Shown here: positions 1 to 8,552 of the stretch, piece by piece
Layout: each line of letters opens with the position of its first letter
Numbering within the stretch: position 1 is the first letter of the stretch
Assembly: GCF_024168645.1 (NCBI RefSeq)
Contig: NZ_JALJWF010000001.1
Coordinates: 3,847,501 to 3,911,500 of the forward strand
Direction of reading: 5' to 3'
Length of the DNA stretch: 64,000 nucleotides
Source: Pseudomonas sp. GGS8
GTDB lineage: Bacteria > Pseudomonadota > Gammaproteobacteria > Pseudomonadales > Pseudomonadaceae
Notes under the pieces: model-generated
Databases searched by the model: none
The model's input: only the letters and a program-made list of their open reading frames with translations
Told to the model about the DNA's origin: nothing
Program-made: the position numbers and the translations under genes

Positions 1-1
1 G

Positions 2-475
2 CCGTCGCTGGTACTGATTATGGCCCTGGCGGCTGCGTTGGGCGCGAGCCTGTTCAACGCGATGCTGGCGATTACCCTCGTGCGAATTCCGTCCTATGTG
101 CGACTAGCCCGTGGTCAGGCCTTGAGCATCCGACAGATGGGTTACGTCAAGGCAGCCCAGACCTTCGGGGCTGGACGCTGGCACGTGGTGCACTGGCACG
201 TAGCACGCAATGCGATGCCGCCATTGCTAGTGCAACTGAGCCTGGATATCGGCAGTGCGATCCTCATGGCCTCGGCCCTGGGATTTATCGGCCTGGGAGC
301 GCAACAGCCTACGGCCGAGTGGGGCGCGATGGTTGCTACCGGGCGTAACTACATCCTGGATAACTGGTGGTACTCGACCTTTCCGGGTCTGGCGATTCTG
401 ATCACAGCCACCGGCTTCAACCTGCTGGGCGATGGCGTGCGCGATCTGCTCGATCCACGGCAACAGGGGAAATGA
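2..475 (+). CDS. Peptide ABC transporter inner-membrane permease (DppC/OppC type), 3' part
   Basis: This is the C-terminal part of an ABC importer permease; the 5' end lies outside the window and the frame is open from base 2. The visible protein has the cytoplasmic EAA loop that docks on the ATPase (around GYVKAAQTFGAGRW...RNAMP) and the closing membrane segments with the family patterns ALGFIGLGAQ, EWGAMV and FNLLGDGVRDLLDPR. These are typical of the second permease (DppC/OppC) of dipeptide/oligopeptide/nickel systems. It acts in the inner membrane as a partner of a DppB-like subunit that must lie upstream. The stop codon lies 2 bases before the chosen ATG of the next gene and overlaps an alternative ATG, so the genes are translationally coupled. 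Substrate unknown. Confidence 0.93.
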   Translation, partial: PSLVLIMALAAALGASLFNAMLAITLVRIPSYVRLARGQALSIRQMGYVKAAQTFGAGRWHVVHWHVARNAMPPLLVQLSLDIGSAILMASALGFIGLGAQQPTAEWGAMVATGRNYILDNWWYSTFPGLAILITATGFNLLGDGVRDLLDPRQQGK

Positions 476-477
476 CC

Positions 478-1467
478 ATGCACACTTCGAGTCCAGTACT
501 GGCCATCGACAATCTGAGCCTGGAATTCCCGGCTTACAAAAATAACGTCAAAGCCCTGAACGGCGTGTCGTTGCACGTCAATCCCGGCGAAATCGTCGGC
601 GTGGTGGGCGAGTCGGGGTCAGGCAAGTCGGTCACGGCGATGCTCAGCATGCGACTGTTGCCCGAGCGCAGCTATCGGATCACCGCCGGCAGCCTGAGCA
701 TGCTCGGTCGCGACATGCTGGCTGCTCCTGAAAAGGAGCTATTACAGATTCGTGGGCGCGATGCCGCGATGATTTTTCAGGAGCCGATGACAGCCCTGAA
801 CCCGACCCGGCGCATCGGTCGACAAATGCTCGACGTGATCATCCATCACCAGAAGATCAGCGCCGCCGAAGCCCGTCTCAAGGCGATTGCACTGTTGCGC
901 GACATGCACATCGCTAGCCCGGAACAAGTATTGGAGAGCTATCCTTTCGAGCTGTCCGGAGGCATGCGTCAACGGGTGATGATTGCGCTGGCGTTCTCCT
1001 GTGAACCGCAACTGCTGATCGCCGATGAACCGACCACCGCCCTCGACGTTACCGTGCAACGCCAGGTGTTGTTGCTGCTACGAGAAAAAGCTCGGCAGCG
1101 GGGCACCGCCATTCTACTCATCACTCATGACATGGCATTGGTTTCACAGTTCTGCGATCGGGTGTACGTCATGTACACGGGGGCCGTGGTTGAGCAGGGT
1201 CGCACCGACGAAGTGATGGGGAATCCGCAGCATCCTTACACCCAAGGGTTACTCAGTGGCCTTCCTGAAATGGTAGAGCCGGGCCAGCCGCTGCTGACCA
1301 TCCCCGGTCAAGTACCGAACCTAGCCTCTTTGCCCGTGGGCTGCACTTTTCAGGAGCGTTGCCCATACGCCATGCCGGTTTGTGCCAAACGCCCGAACCT
1401 CAATACCATCAACGGTAATGACCAACGTAAAAGTGCGTGCTGGTTACCGGTTAAGGAGCTTTCGTGA
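478..1467 (+). CDS. Peptide ABC transporter ATP-binding protein (DppD/OppD type)
   Basis: One of two ATPases that energise the peptide importer. It shows a Walker A motif (GESGSGKS), the signature LSGGMRQRV, Walker B with [12 protein letters not shown] and a switch His in ITHDMA. The C-terminal oligopeptide-transporter extension carries Cys residues (CTFQERCPYAMPVC) that in this family can bind an Fe-S cluster. Length about 329 aa, normal for DppD. The ATG at 478 is preferred because AGGGGA sits 7 bases upstream; an ATG at 472 overlapping the previous stop is possible. A longer open frame upstream is shadow. The stop overlaps the next gene's ATG. Confidence 0.95.
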   Translation: MHTSSPVLAIDNLSLEFPAYKNNVKALNGVSLHVNPGEIVGVVGESGSGKSVTAMLSMRLLPERSYRITAGSLSMLGRDMLAAPEKELLQIRGRDAAMIFQEPMTALNPTRRIGRQMLDVIIHHQKISAAEARLKAIALLRDMHIASPEQVLESYPFELSGGMRQRVMIALAFSCEPQLLIADEPTTALDVTVQRQVLLLLREKARQRGTAILLITHDMALVSQFCDRVYVMYTGAVVEQGRTDEVMGNPQHPYTQGLLSGLPEMVEPGQPLLTIPGQVPNLASLPVGCTFQERCPYAMPVCAKRPNLNTINGNDQRKSACWLPVKELS

Positions 1468-2438
1468 TGAACAGTGCCGTGATTCATACCGTCACCAAAA
1501 TGGCCCCCACGATTCTTCAACTTAATGATGTTCGCGTCCGCTTCCCCGTGAGTAATGACTGGCTTGGCCGACCGCGTGGATATGCCCATGCCCTGAACGG
1601 CATTGACCTCCAGGTGCGGGCGGGCGAAACCCTGGGTATTGTGGGTGAGTCAGGCTGTGGTAAAAGCACATTGGCACAGTTATTGATGGGCTTAGTGCCG
1701 CCCAGCAGCGGTGAACTGAACTGGGCCAGTCGCAGCGGCGGCGAAGGCAGCAGCAACGTTCAAATTGTTTTCCAGGATCCACAGTCTTCGCTTGATCCAC
1801 GCCTGCCTATCTGGAAAATCATCACCGAGCCGTTATACGCCCGAGGCCATGCCCCCCGTGCGAAGATGCGCGATGTGGCGGCCAGGGTCGCGGCCCAAGT
1901 CGGCATCCGCCCAGAATACCTGGACCGCTTCCCTCACCAGTTTTCCGGTGGTCAGCGTCAGCGGATTGCCATCGCCCGAGCCCTTTCATCAGACCCGGAT
2001 ATTATTGTCCTGGACGAGCCGACATCGGCATTGGACATCTCGGTCCAGGCACAGATTCTTAACCTTCTGGCAGAACTGCAACGCGCTCGTAAATTGACTT
2101 ATATCCTGATTTCCCACAACGTATCAGTAGTACGGCACGTGGCGAACCGGGTAGCGGTGATGTACTTGGGGCAGATCGTTGAACTTGGCAGCGCTGCTCA
2201 AGTTTTGGATCAGCCACGCCACCCCTATACCCGCTTGCTGCTCGAAGCGGTACCACGACTAGGCGTGCCACTGAATGCCGAACAGGTTGCGGCTCCTACC
2301 GAATTGCCAGGGAACCGTCGGCTACCGAGTGGCTGCTTCTTCCGCGAACGTTGCAGCCTTTGCACCGTTGGCTGCGAAAAGCCCCAGACCTTGCTTGGAG
2401 ATGAGCAGCAGCGTGTGCGATGTCATTTACAAAGCTGA
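1467..2438 (+). CDS. Peptide ABC transporter ATP-binding protein (DppF/OppF type)
   Basis: Second ATPase of the same importer and last gene of the operon. Walker A GESGCGKS, signature FSGGQRQRIAIARAL, Walker [13 protein letters not shown], switch His in LISHNVSVV, and the oligopeptide C-terminal domain with CFFRERC. About 323 aa. Its ATG overlaps the previous stop (GTGATGA), and AAGGAG lies 8 bases upstream. A GTG three bases earlier is an alternative start. The pair DppD/DppF works as a heterodimer beneath the two permeases. Nothing in the sequence fixes the substrate. Confidence 0.95.
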   Translation: MNSAVIHTVTKMAPTILQLNDVRVRFPVSNDWLGRPRGYAHALNGIDLQVRAGETLGIVGESGCGKSTLAQLLMGLVPPSSGELNWASRSGGEGSSNVQIVFQDPQSSLDPRLPIWKIITEPLYARGHAPRAKMRDVAARVAAQVGIRPEYLDRFPHQFSGGQRQRIAIARALSSDPDIIVLDEPTSALDISVQAQILNLLAELQRARKLTYILISHNVSVVRHVANRVAVMYLGQIVELGSAAQVLDQPRHPYTRLLLEAVPRLGVPLNAEQVAAPTELPGNRRLPSGCFFRERCSLCTVGCEKPQTLLGDEQQRVRCHLQS

Positions 2439-2440
2439 TA

Positions 2441-2456
2441 ATTGCCAGCTGGCAAT
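2441..2456. other. Perfect 16-bp palindrome downstream of the transporter operon
   Basis: ATTGCCAGCTGGCAAT is a perfect inverted repeat beginning 3 bases after the operon's stop codon. There is no T-run after it, so it is not a classical intrinsic terminator. It lies at the junction between the operon and the intron/IS debris and could be an insertion boundary, a protein site or a weak transcript-end hairpin. Confidence 0.4.
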
Positions 2457-2499
2457 AGTGTCGCGTCTCAGAGATAAGTTGGGGTTGTATGCACTTGCC

Positions 2500-2598
2500 G
2501 CATGCAGCCAGTACCCCAAAGAAAAATGGTACGACCGACTGTCACGTACGGTCCTGTGAGCAGCCGAGGGTTGAAATTCCCTTCGGCTGACTCGACTT
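2500..2598 (+). mobile_element. Group II intron 3' remnant (domain V/VI)
   Basis: The bases CACGTACGGTCCTGTGAG resemble the 3' strand of domain V and the V-VI linker of bacterial group II introns (usual form CGTCCGGTTCTGTGAG). They are followed by a domain-VI-like hairpin (AGCCGAGGG ... CCCTTCGGCT) and the intron-end pattern ACTCGAC. Immediately after that, the reading frame of an IS66 transposase resumes, as expected if an intron had inserted into that gene. The 5' strand of domain V is poor and no intron-encoded reverse transcriptase remains, so this is a dead fragment. The left edge is approximate. Confidence 0.6.
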
Positions 2599-2772
2599 GC
2601 CGGATCGCTACGCAGCGGAAAACGGGCAGCAGCGATCATGAGTTTGATCCAGTCGGCACGGCTCAATGGGCATGATCCGTATGCGTATCTGAAAGATGTG
2701 ATCACACGATTGCCGACGCAGCTGGCGAGTGAGATTACTTATTTGCTGCCACACAAGTCGGCGCCTGTTTAG
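2599..2772 (+). pseudogene. IS66-family transposase C-terminal fragment
   Basis: From about 2599 the frame reads AGSLRSGKRAAAIMSL, then QSARLNGHDPYAYLKDV and TRLPTQ, and ends LLPHKSAPV before TAG at 2770-2772. This is the conserved C-terminus of IS66-type TnpC transposases of pseudomonads. Everything upstream is missing, replaced by the intron tail. It is a non-functional remnant left by past insertion and deletion. Confidence 0.8.
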
Positions 2773-2897
2773 TCCCCAATGATGGACGCGCATGCAGCTA
2801 GTGAAAAGTCCTGAGCCGAGTGGCATCTACATAGCAGGCATTGCGTTATCTAACCTTTGATACAAGCGAATTTCATTTCACTTGTATCAGCTCTCAC

Positions 2898-3647
2898 TCA
2901 GGCTAATAGGTCCGCAACCAGTCGACCGAACGCAGCGGGATGTTGCAACATCATTAGGTGTCCAACGTCCGGCATGATGGTGAGACTCGTAGCCTTCTTA
3001 TTTGCCCAGTCAGGAATATCCCAACCTTCGACTGAGTGCTCACCCGCCAACAAATGCACCGGTATCGAAGCAAACACGCTCCTTAAGGTTGTTTGATAGT
3101 CAGGGCGCCCCGTGACCGCCACTACCGATTGGGCCATCGCTTGCAAGGTTGAAGCAGGTTGGTGGGCAAGCCAGGTCTTCGCGGTTTCTGTTTTGCCAGC
3201 GGGCTCCAGTATTCCGGATCGCTCCAGCCAGGCCTCGGGATCGGCTCGAAATCCCTCCAGCATGGTTTCTGCTTGCTCTACTGACATGTTCGCGACGGAC
3301 GATGACTAGAAGGCATCCTTCAGGGTGAAGTTACCTTCAACACTGACAAGGCTCTTCACGCACTCTGGGTAGCGGTGGGCGAATGCATAGGCCACCACTC
3401 CACCGACCGAATGCCCAACAAGACTCACTGCACATTCATTGAACTCGGCTTTGACCACCTCGCGTATTCGTTCGACCTGTCCCTGAATATTGATTTTCCC
3501 CATAGGTGTGCCCTGGTGTTTTCCATAGCCGTAAAGGTCAGGGGCAAGGAAGGGTCGATCACCGAGCTGTCTATGGATCTCAGGATCATTCAACGTACCG
3601 ATAAGGCCGTTGATGAATACCACAGGGGTGTTGGATGCGTTATTCAT
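2898..3647 (-). pseudogene. Alpha/beta hydrolase interrupted by one in-frame amber codon
   Basis: An alpha/beta-hydrolase-fold enzyme of about 249 codons read in one frame from ATG 3647 to the stop at 2898, with a single TAG at 3306-3308. The N-terminal part has the oxyanion region VVFINGL and the nucleophile elbow GHSVGG. After the TAG the frame continues with SSSVANMSVEQAETMLEGF and reaches the catalytic His region (MPDVGHLMMLQHP). TAG stands where relatives are likely to have Trp (LKDAF-stop-SSS), so a TGG-to-TAG change would explain it. The ATG overlaps the stop of the upstream hydrolase (AAATGAAT) and has AAGGAAA upstream. The truncated product would lack the catalytic His. A sequencing error or a suppressor tRNA are alternatives. 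Confidence 0.8.
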
Positions 3648-4264
3648 TTGGCTTTTCCTTGCGAACAATGAAGTGAGTTCTTTTCTTTAGCGTCGTGAAC
3701 GGTTGAGCGAACATCTGGGACGGGTCTCACAGACATTGCGACGAGATCTTCCAGCAACGCTCTCCCCTGAAGCCAATCACCAAGTCCGCTGGCCGAATTA
3801 ATGTGCCCTTGGGGCCCAATATTCACCAGGCGGCTGCCCCAGGCATATGCACATCGCCGGCTGTAATCCATATCTGCATACGGGTCGTTGGAGCTTGCGA
3901 CAACCGTACTTGGAAATGCAAAACGCTTCAGCCCAAGCGGACTAAACCCTAGCGCCTCGTTCGGAAAACTGGAGCGGTCGGGGTCTGGTACGGCAACCAG
4001 CAAAGCGGCCCTGACCGATGTGCGGCTACATTGCGCCCAGTGGGCGACTTGCAGGCAGCCAAGGCTGTGGGCTACCAACACCGTGTCGGGCCCAGCTCGG
4101 CTAATCGCGACCTCCAGATTCTCGACCCATCTTGCGCAAACCGGTCGATTCCAGTCTTGCCCCCCAATGCTCTCCATGGATGCGTCGGTGTGTGCCCATA
4201 TCGTTTGCCAGTGACCTGGCCCGGAATTGCCAATACCCGGGAGGAGCAATATCGAAGGTGTCAT
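3644..4264 (-). CDS. RBBP9/YdeN-type serine hydrolase
   Basis: A small alpha/beta hydrolase (about 206 aa) of the RBBP9/YdeN family. It opens with the family-typical ILLLPGIGNSGPGHW, has the nucleophile elbow VAHSLGC, an acid in SSNDPYADMDY and the His in GPQGHINSASGLGDW. Substrates of bacterial members are largely unknown. The ATG at 4264 is chosen because it precedes the conserved TPSILLLPG start; the longer upstream frame lacks homology. It is the first gene of a two-gene unit with the broken hydrolase and is transcribed away from the AsnC-type regulator at 4389. Confidence 0.88.
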   Translation of the reverse strand: MTPSILLLPGIGNSGPGHWQTIWAHTDASMESIGGQDWNRPVCARWVENLEVAISRAGPDTVLVAHSLGCLQVAHWAQCSRTSVRAALLVAVPDPDRSSFPNEALGFSPLGLKRFAFPSTVVASSNDPYADMDYSRRCAYAWGSRLVNIGPQGHINSASGLGDWLQGRALLEDLVAMSVRPVPDVRSTVHDAKEKNSLHCSQGKAK

Positions 4265-4388
4265 TTCTTGTTTCTCGGAAGGGGTGTCCGCAGAATGTAG
4301 CGAATGACACATCAACCTTGGATGGCAAATCATCCGAAAGAAGCACCATCAACCGATGATTCATCGGATTATTCAGCAGAGGAAAAGC

Positions 4389-4847
4389 ATGGGGCTGGAC
4401 AGCAAAGATTGGCAGATTCTGGAGGCACTGCAAAAGAATGCACGGCAAAGCCTGGCATCCTTGGGCAAGTGTATTGGGCTTTCGCAACCGGCTATGAGCG
4501 AACGGGTCCAGAAACTCGAAGCTGCGGGTGTCATAGAGGGTTACGGCGCGCGGGTAAGTTTGCGTGAGGTAGGGCTGGGATTGCAGGCGATCCTGCGCAT
4601 TCGCACAACTCACCAGCACATCAAGCGCTATCTGGAGTTGTTTAACGACATACCAGAGGTGCTAGAGGCTGACAGGATTACGGGGGAGGACTGCTTCATA
4701 GTCCGTTGCGCGTTTTCTCAGCCCGCTGATTTGGAGATTATAGTCGATGCGCTGGCTGTCCATGGTTCGGTCACAACTTCGTTGGTTCTGTCCAATGCTG
4801 TGCGCAAACAGGTACCTGTACGTCCGAGAAGTGGCCCAGACAATTAA
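4389..4847 (+). CDS. Lrp/AsnC-family transcriptional regulator
   Basis: A 152-aa regulator with an N-terminal winged HTH (LDSKDWQILEALQKNAR ... LSQPAMSERVQKLEAAGVI) and a C-terminal RAM ligand-binding domain (ALEADRITGEDCF-like core at EADRITGEDCFIVRC). The start at ATG 4389 has AGAGGAAA upstream and begins with the conserved GLDSKDW. It is divergent from the hydrolase pair, with about 125 bp between, so it probably controls them in response to an amino acid or related small molecule. The effector is unknown. Confidence 0.9.
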   Translation: MGLDSKDWQILEALQKNARQSLASLGKCIGLSQPAMSERVQKLEAAGVIEGYGARVSLREVGLGLQAILRIRTTHQHIKRYLELFNDIPEVLEADRITGEDCFIVRCAFSQPADLEIIVDALAVHGSVTTSLVLSNAVRKQVPVRPRSGPDN

Positions 4848-4869
4848 CTGCTTGCCAGACGCTTACCGC

Positions 4870-5085
4870 TTACCGCTTACCGCCTTCCAGTACAGGAGTA
4901 CCTAACACATCATCAGTATTCGCGGCTGGTGTCCGAGTGAGGCCAATACCGTTGCCTATATCTGCGAGTAAGTCACTGTAACGATGATCTTTGATGTCGT
5001 GCAATGCTGTGACAGCGAGAGGCAGTCCCTTAGCACCTGGTAGACCTCGCGGGCATATAGAGAGTGGCTATGCTAAAAATTTTTC
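4870..5085 (-). pseudogene. Open C-terminal fragment, possibly an amidase remnant
   Basis: Reading leftward, about 70 codons are open without a start and end at the TAA at 4870-4872. The peptide contains LPGAKGLPLAV followed by HRYSDLLADIG, which faintly recalls the C-terminal GLP-A-V region of amidase-signature enzymes. Three direct copies of the 7-mer TAAGCGG (read on this strand) cover the stop. No start or upstream gene body is present. The rest of 4848-5228 shows no gene. Confidence 0.3.
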
Positions 5086-5228
5086 CTTCTGCGGATGGTC
5101 GCCTCAGATTAGACCACTACAAAACCAGTCTTGCATCAGATGAATACGCAATCTCCGGCTGATAGGCTGGGCATCTACCAAAGTTTTTTGGAAATTGCGG
5201 TTCGATCAATTTTATTAAACTCTTCCTC

Positions 5229-6680
5229 CTAGCCAACACCTGAGCGGACGAGTTCTGATATATTTAGATCTAAAACTAATTTCCCTATCATTTTTACCGC
5301 TGTTTCGACACGATTATCTAGTATCCCGCCATAATTTATGCGAATACAGTTTTCATATTTTCCTGAGGAGGAGAAAATTTTCCCCGTTGCGATCTGTATC
5401 TTATTTTGTATTAGTTTGTCACTTAACTCATATGCTGAAACGCCCTTAGGAAGCTCGATCCAAAGAAAGTAACCACCTTCAGGTCTACTAACCCTGACTC
5501 GAGCATTAAGGTACTTTGATATCCAGAGCATCATGATGTCTCTGTTGGATTTATAATGTGCACGCATTCGACGAAGATGGATCTGGTAATATCCCTTTTC
5601 CATGAATTCAGCGATAGCCCTTTGATTTGCTGTTGCTGTTGCACCGGAGCTAATGTACTTTGTATGCAAAACTTTTTCGTAGATGCGACCGGGAACTATC
5701 CAGCCGACCCTTAACCCGGGTGCCAATGTTTTGGAAAATGAGCCGCAAAGAATAATCCTACCTTCTGTATCCTGTGACTTTATTGCTTTGGGTCGAGGGT
5801 ATCGGAATATTAGGTCGCCATAGGTATCATCTTCTACGATGTAAAATCCAAATTTTTTCGATAGATTTACCAGGATTTCCTTGCGGTCATCCGGCATTAC
5901 ATATCCTAAAGGGTTGTTGCAGTTTGGATTCACCAATACGGCTCGGATAGTCCATTTTTCAGCAATCAATTCTAGTGATTCGAGGTCTATTCCCGTTAGT
6001 GGGTCGGTTGGAACTTCGATGACTTTTACGCCACATCCTTTAAGTATTTGAATCGCACCATGAAAGCAGGGTGACTCGACTACTACGATATCGTCCTGGT
6101 TGCAAATAGATCGGACAGAACACATTAAAGCTTCTTGGCAACCGGCGGTGATGATAATTTCATCAGGGTCGACCTGACATCCAGAGTCAATGATCAATCG
6201 GCTTATTTGTGTTCTTAAATCGAAGTTTCCTTTGATATTCTCATAGTTGAGTCCATCCTTCTGCCATCTCTTTGCCTCGTAACTTAAGCTTCTCATTAAG
6301 TGCTGTAGCGTGGATGTCTCAACACTCGGCATGCCTCTGCCAAGCTGCAATACATCTTCGTCAGGTGTGCTGGCAGTAACTTTATAGATTTCATCCCATT
6401 CCAGTATATCGATGGGGTGTTTTTCAATCTCGTGCATCGTTGGCAGCAGATAGAGGTTCTGCTTTTTATTCACAAAATGGCCCGATTTCGGTAAGGGCGA
6501 TGCTAATCCTTCCTCCTCCAAAACTCGATAAGCCTGCTGGACTGTCCCTAAGCTAACGCCGTGTTCTGTACTCAATATCCGCAAAGATGGTAGTCGTTGT
6601 CCTTCTCGGTAAAGCCCCCTTTCAATCCTGCTACGCAGTAAATCGGCCAAATCTGAATACTTTGCCACTGATCCCTCCAT
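5229..6680 (-). CDS. MocR-type regulator: GntR HTH fused to aminotransferase-like domain
   Basis: A 483-aa MocR/PdxR-family regulator. Residues 1-75 form a GntR winged helix (YREGQRLPSLRILSTEHGVS ... QQAYRVLEEEGLAS). Residues about 110-475 are a fold-I aminotransferase-like domain with the PLP-lysine region GSFSKTLAPGLRVGW and the NPNCNNPLG motif. Such proteins bind PLP and often an amino acid or amine as effector. The gene is clearly more AT-rich than the chromosome around it. It faces the same way as the oxygenase operon at 8064-11170 but is separated from it by 1.4 kb holding IS debris. Control of that operon is plausible but not shown. Confidence 0.92.
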   Translation of the reverse strand: MEGSVAKYSDLADLLRSRIERGLYREGQRLPSLRILSTEHGVSLGTVQQAYRVLEEEGLASPLPKSGHFVNKKQNLYLLPTMHEIEKHPIDILEWDEIYKVTASTPDEDVLQLGRGMPSVETSTLQHLMRSLSYEAKRWQKDGLNYENIKGNFDLRTQISRLIIDSGCQVDPDEIIITAGCQEALMCSVRSICNQDDIVVVESPCFHGAIQILKGCGVKVIEVPTDPLTGIDLESLELIAEKWTIRAVLVNPNCNNPLGYVMPDDRKEILVNLSKKFGFYIVEDDTYGDLIFRYPRPKAIKSQDTEGRIILCGSFSKTLAPGLRVGWIVPGRIYEKVLHTKYISSGATATANQRAIAEFMEKGYYQIHLRRMRAHYKSNRDIMMLWISKYLNARVRVSRPEGGYFLWIELPKGVSAYELSDKLIQNKIQIATGKIFSSSGKYENCIRINYGGILDNRVETAVKMIGKLVLDLNISELVRSGVG

Positions 6681-7199
6681 AGAGCGCCGCTCCCCTCACC
6701 ATACAGGCGTGAGCACTTCATCAACCAGATAGAGATTGTATTTACCGTGACCTATCTGGGGAACATTGTCACGGCGGCAAGGGTTCATAGTCGTCTACAG
6801 TCACCATCTGTGGCAAGCGCTCTGGTGGGGGGCATGCATGACAGGATACTCAGCGGCTTCGACGCTCTAGCGTAAGTGCCCTCATCAAATGTTTACACCG
6901 CGATTCGTGACTCGAATCGGTATAGTACAAGCCATGATGCGACACGGAAAAGCTGATCTGACTGTCTGATGAAGCTCGTAGAATTTGGTAGCTCCACCTG
7001 CCATTGTCCACCGGATTTTTTGTGGTCGTAGTGAACCCACTATGCAACCGGTAGTAGTCTATGAAAACTCTCCTCACTGCTATCGGTGAGGTGTCAAGTT
7101 TCCTTGTTGAACGAGCCCCATGAGAGACAGGACACCGTTTCCTCCCTCACCACAAGGGATAGGAAAACGACGGTGTTTATAACTAATAGCAAAGATAAG
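6681..7199. other. Intergenic stretch without a recognisable gene
   Basis: Between the MocR gene and the IS2-like debris I see only short chance frames on both strands. The regulator's promoter should lie in the right-hand flank of its start, near 6690-6800. No terminators, tRNAs or known repeats were recognised. Confidence 0.4.
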
Positions 7200-7670
7200 A
7201 GTGTAGAAATCCACGTCGCAGGATCGTCGAGCAAAGCAGGCCGTGGTTTGCGTGAGCCTGGAGCCTGGCAAGAACGTGTCCGTGGTCGCCCGATGCAACA
7301 GATCAACAAGCTGTACCAAGACGGCAGCCAGTGCTGGCGAAGCGGTGGTGCTAGTCTCTGAGTTGAGCAATGTGCGCAAGAAAACCCGCGAACTGCAACA
7401 CATGCTGGGCAAGAAAACTATGGGCGCGGAAATTCTCAAAGACGCCGCCGTTGAGATCGCCCGATCGCGAAAATGAATTGCGCACTCACCCTTTTTACCA
7501 GGGGGATAGTGAAGCTGGTCAGCAAATATCTCGGTGCAGCGCACTCGCAATTAACGGTACCCAACGAGCGGGCAGTAGACCGCCGTTGGATGTGCTGGTT
7601 ACTGAGATCAAGCAGCAGATCAGCGAGGTGCCCAGTCATGGCTAACCGTTGGCAATGTGGGTAGAGATTA
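7200..7670 (+). pseudogene. Degenerate IS2-like (IS3 family) transposase remnant
   Basis: Peptides spread over several frames match the OrfA of IS2-group elements in order: SLEPGKNVSVVAR, then KLYQDGS, SAGEAVV, SELSNV, RELQHMLGKKTMGAEILK and EIARSRK. After this come fragments resembling the start of OrfB (a SQLTV piece, then IKQQISEVPSHG). Frame changes and in-frame stops break it, so no transposase is made. No terminal repeats were recognised. The remnant lies between the MocR gene and the oxygenase operon. Confidence 0.7.
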
Positions 7671-8016
7671 GTGAAGAAAGCGAACTCCCGGTTTTAATGG
7701 TCAGGATTCGTGATGGTGTACACGGTTCGAAAGCGAGCAGACTTGCACCTGATTTTATAATATAAAATCGTAATTCTAGTTTGTTTATCGGGAGCTCGGG
7801 AAGCCTTTTAGTATGCGCCTAAAAAATTATAGGGTGATGATTATACATGATATGTAGGTTGTGTGAAATAACCGACTCCTTCACGATGTCCTATGAAGGA
7901 TTGATCAAGATATCGTGAAATTCTTACGTAAGATTTTTAGTTGGTGGGTTGGGTAATTAATTATCTGGTGCTACCAGGCTAAAAGGGATAGATGGTTTTG
8001 TTGGTGCATACTAAAA
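7671..8016. other. AT-rich intergenic region
   Basis: A strongly AT-rich stretch without convincing coding frames on either strand. Nothing was identified apart from the terminator at its right edge. Confidence 0.4.
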
Positions 8017-8040
8017 AAACAGGCCAGTCTCGGCCTGTTT
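8017..8040 (-). terminator. Intrinsic terminator of the oxygenase operon
   Basis: A 9-bp stem, AAACAGGCC and GGCCTGTTT, with a short loop. Read on the minus strand it is followed by a run of T (the A-run at 8013-8019 on plus). It sits 24 bases after the stop of the GNAT gene and closes the leftward operon 11170-8064. Confidence 0.85.
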
Positions 8041-8063
8041 AAATATATAAAATCCTTTTTTAA

Positions 8064-8552
8064 TCACGATTTTGGAAAAATTATATAGTACATGCGATCG
8101 GGCCCAGGGCCTGGTTGGTCAGCTCCCCTTGCCCAGCCAGTAGACTCGTAAAGTTCGACAGCTTCCTTGTACAAAGCTCTGGTTTTGAGGAATATTTCAT
8201 CATATCCCATTGATTTTGCAGTTGCTACAGCGGTGTCCAGCATAGCTCGACCTGCACCGAACCCCCTAAAATTCCTATCCAGATAAAGCTTGGTTAGCTT
8301 GACTCTACTGTCACCATTTGAGGTTAATATAGCTGAGCCTACTGGTAAATCCCCGAACACGGTTACCATCTCAACTACATTGTCCTTGGGTTGTCCAAAG
8401 GACATGATGTCTCGATCGTCTTCGTCAGGGTCTGCAGCAATTCCATACTCCACAAAGGTTCTAAAAACCATCTTTCTTATTGCAACTGCGTCGTCTAATT
8501 TTGCGCTGCGAATTAAGAACTTATCATTCTTTAGATAAATTTTTCCTGTCAT
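8064..8552 (-). CDS. GNAT-family N-acetyltransferase
   Basis: A 162-aa acetyltransferase of the GNAT fold, last gene of the five-gene operon. It starts with FLIRSAKLDDAVAIRKMV (motif C region). The acetyl-CoA segment is KLTKLYLDRNFRGFGAGRAML, where the Q/RxxGxG/A loop is RGFGAG. It ends with LYESTGWARGADQPGPG. The ATG at 8552 overlaps the ferredoxin stop (AAATGACA); an ATG three codons earlier has no room for a ribosome site. In this setting it could acetylate the pathway product, either as a biosynthetic step or as self-protection. That role is inference. Confidence 0.88.
   Translation of the reverse strand: MTGKIYLKNDKFLIRSAKLDDAVAIRKMVFRTFVEYGIAADPDEDDRDIMSFGQPKDNVVEMVTVFGDLPVGSAILTSNGDSRVKLTKLYLDRNFRGFGAGRAMLDTAVATAKSMGYDEIFLKTRALYKEAVELYESTGWARGADQPGPGPDRMYYIIFPKS

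Noticed and set aside
4861..4881. The triple 7-mer as a start of a CRISPR or iteron array
   Set aside because: Only three contiguous copies, no spacers, no associated genes.
7086..7361. Short frames in the 7.1-7.6 kb region as independent small genes
   Set aside because: Their peptides make sense only when pieced together across frames as an IS2-like OrfA, so they are parts of one decayed transposase.
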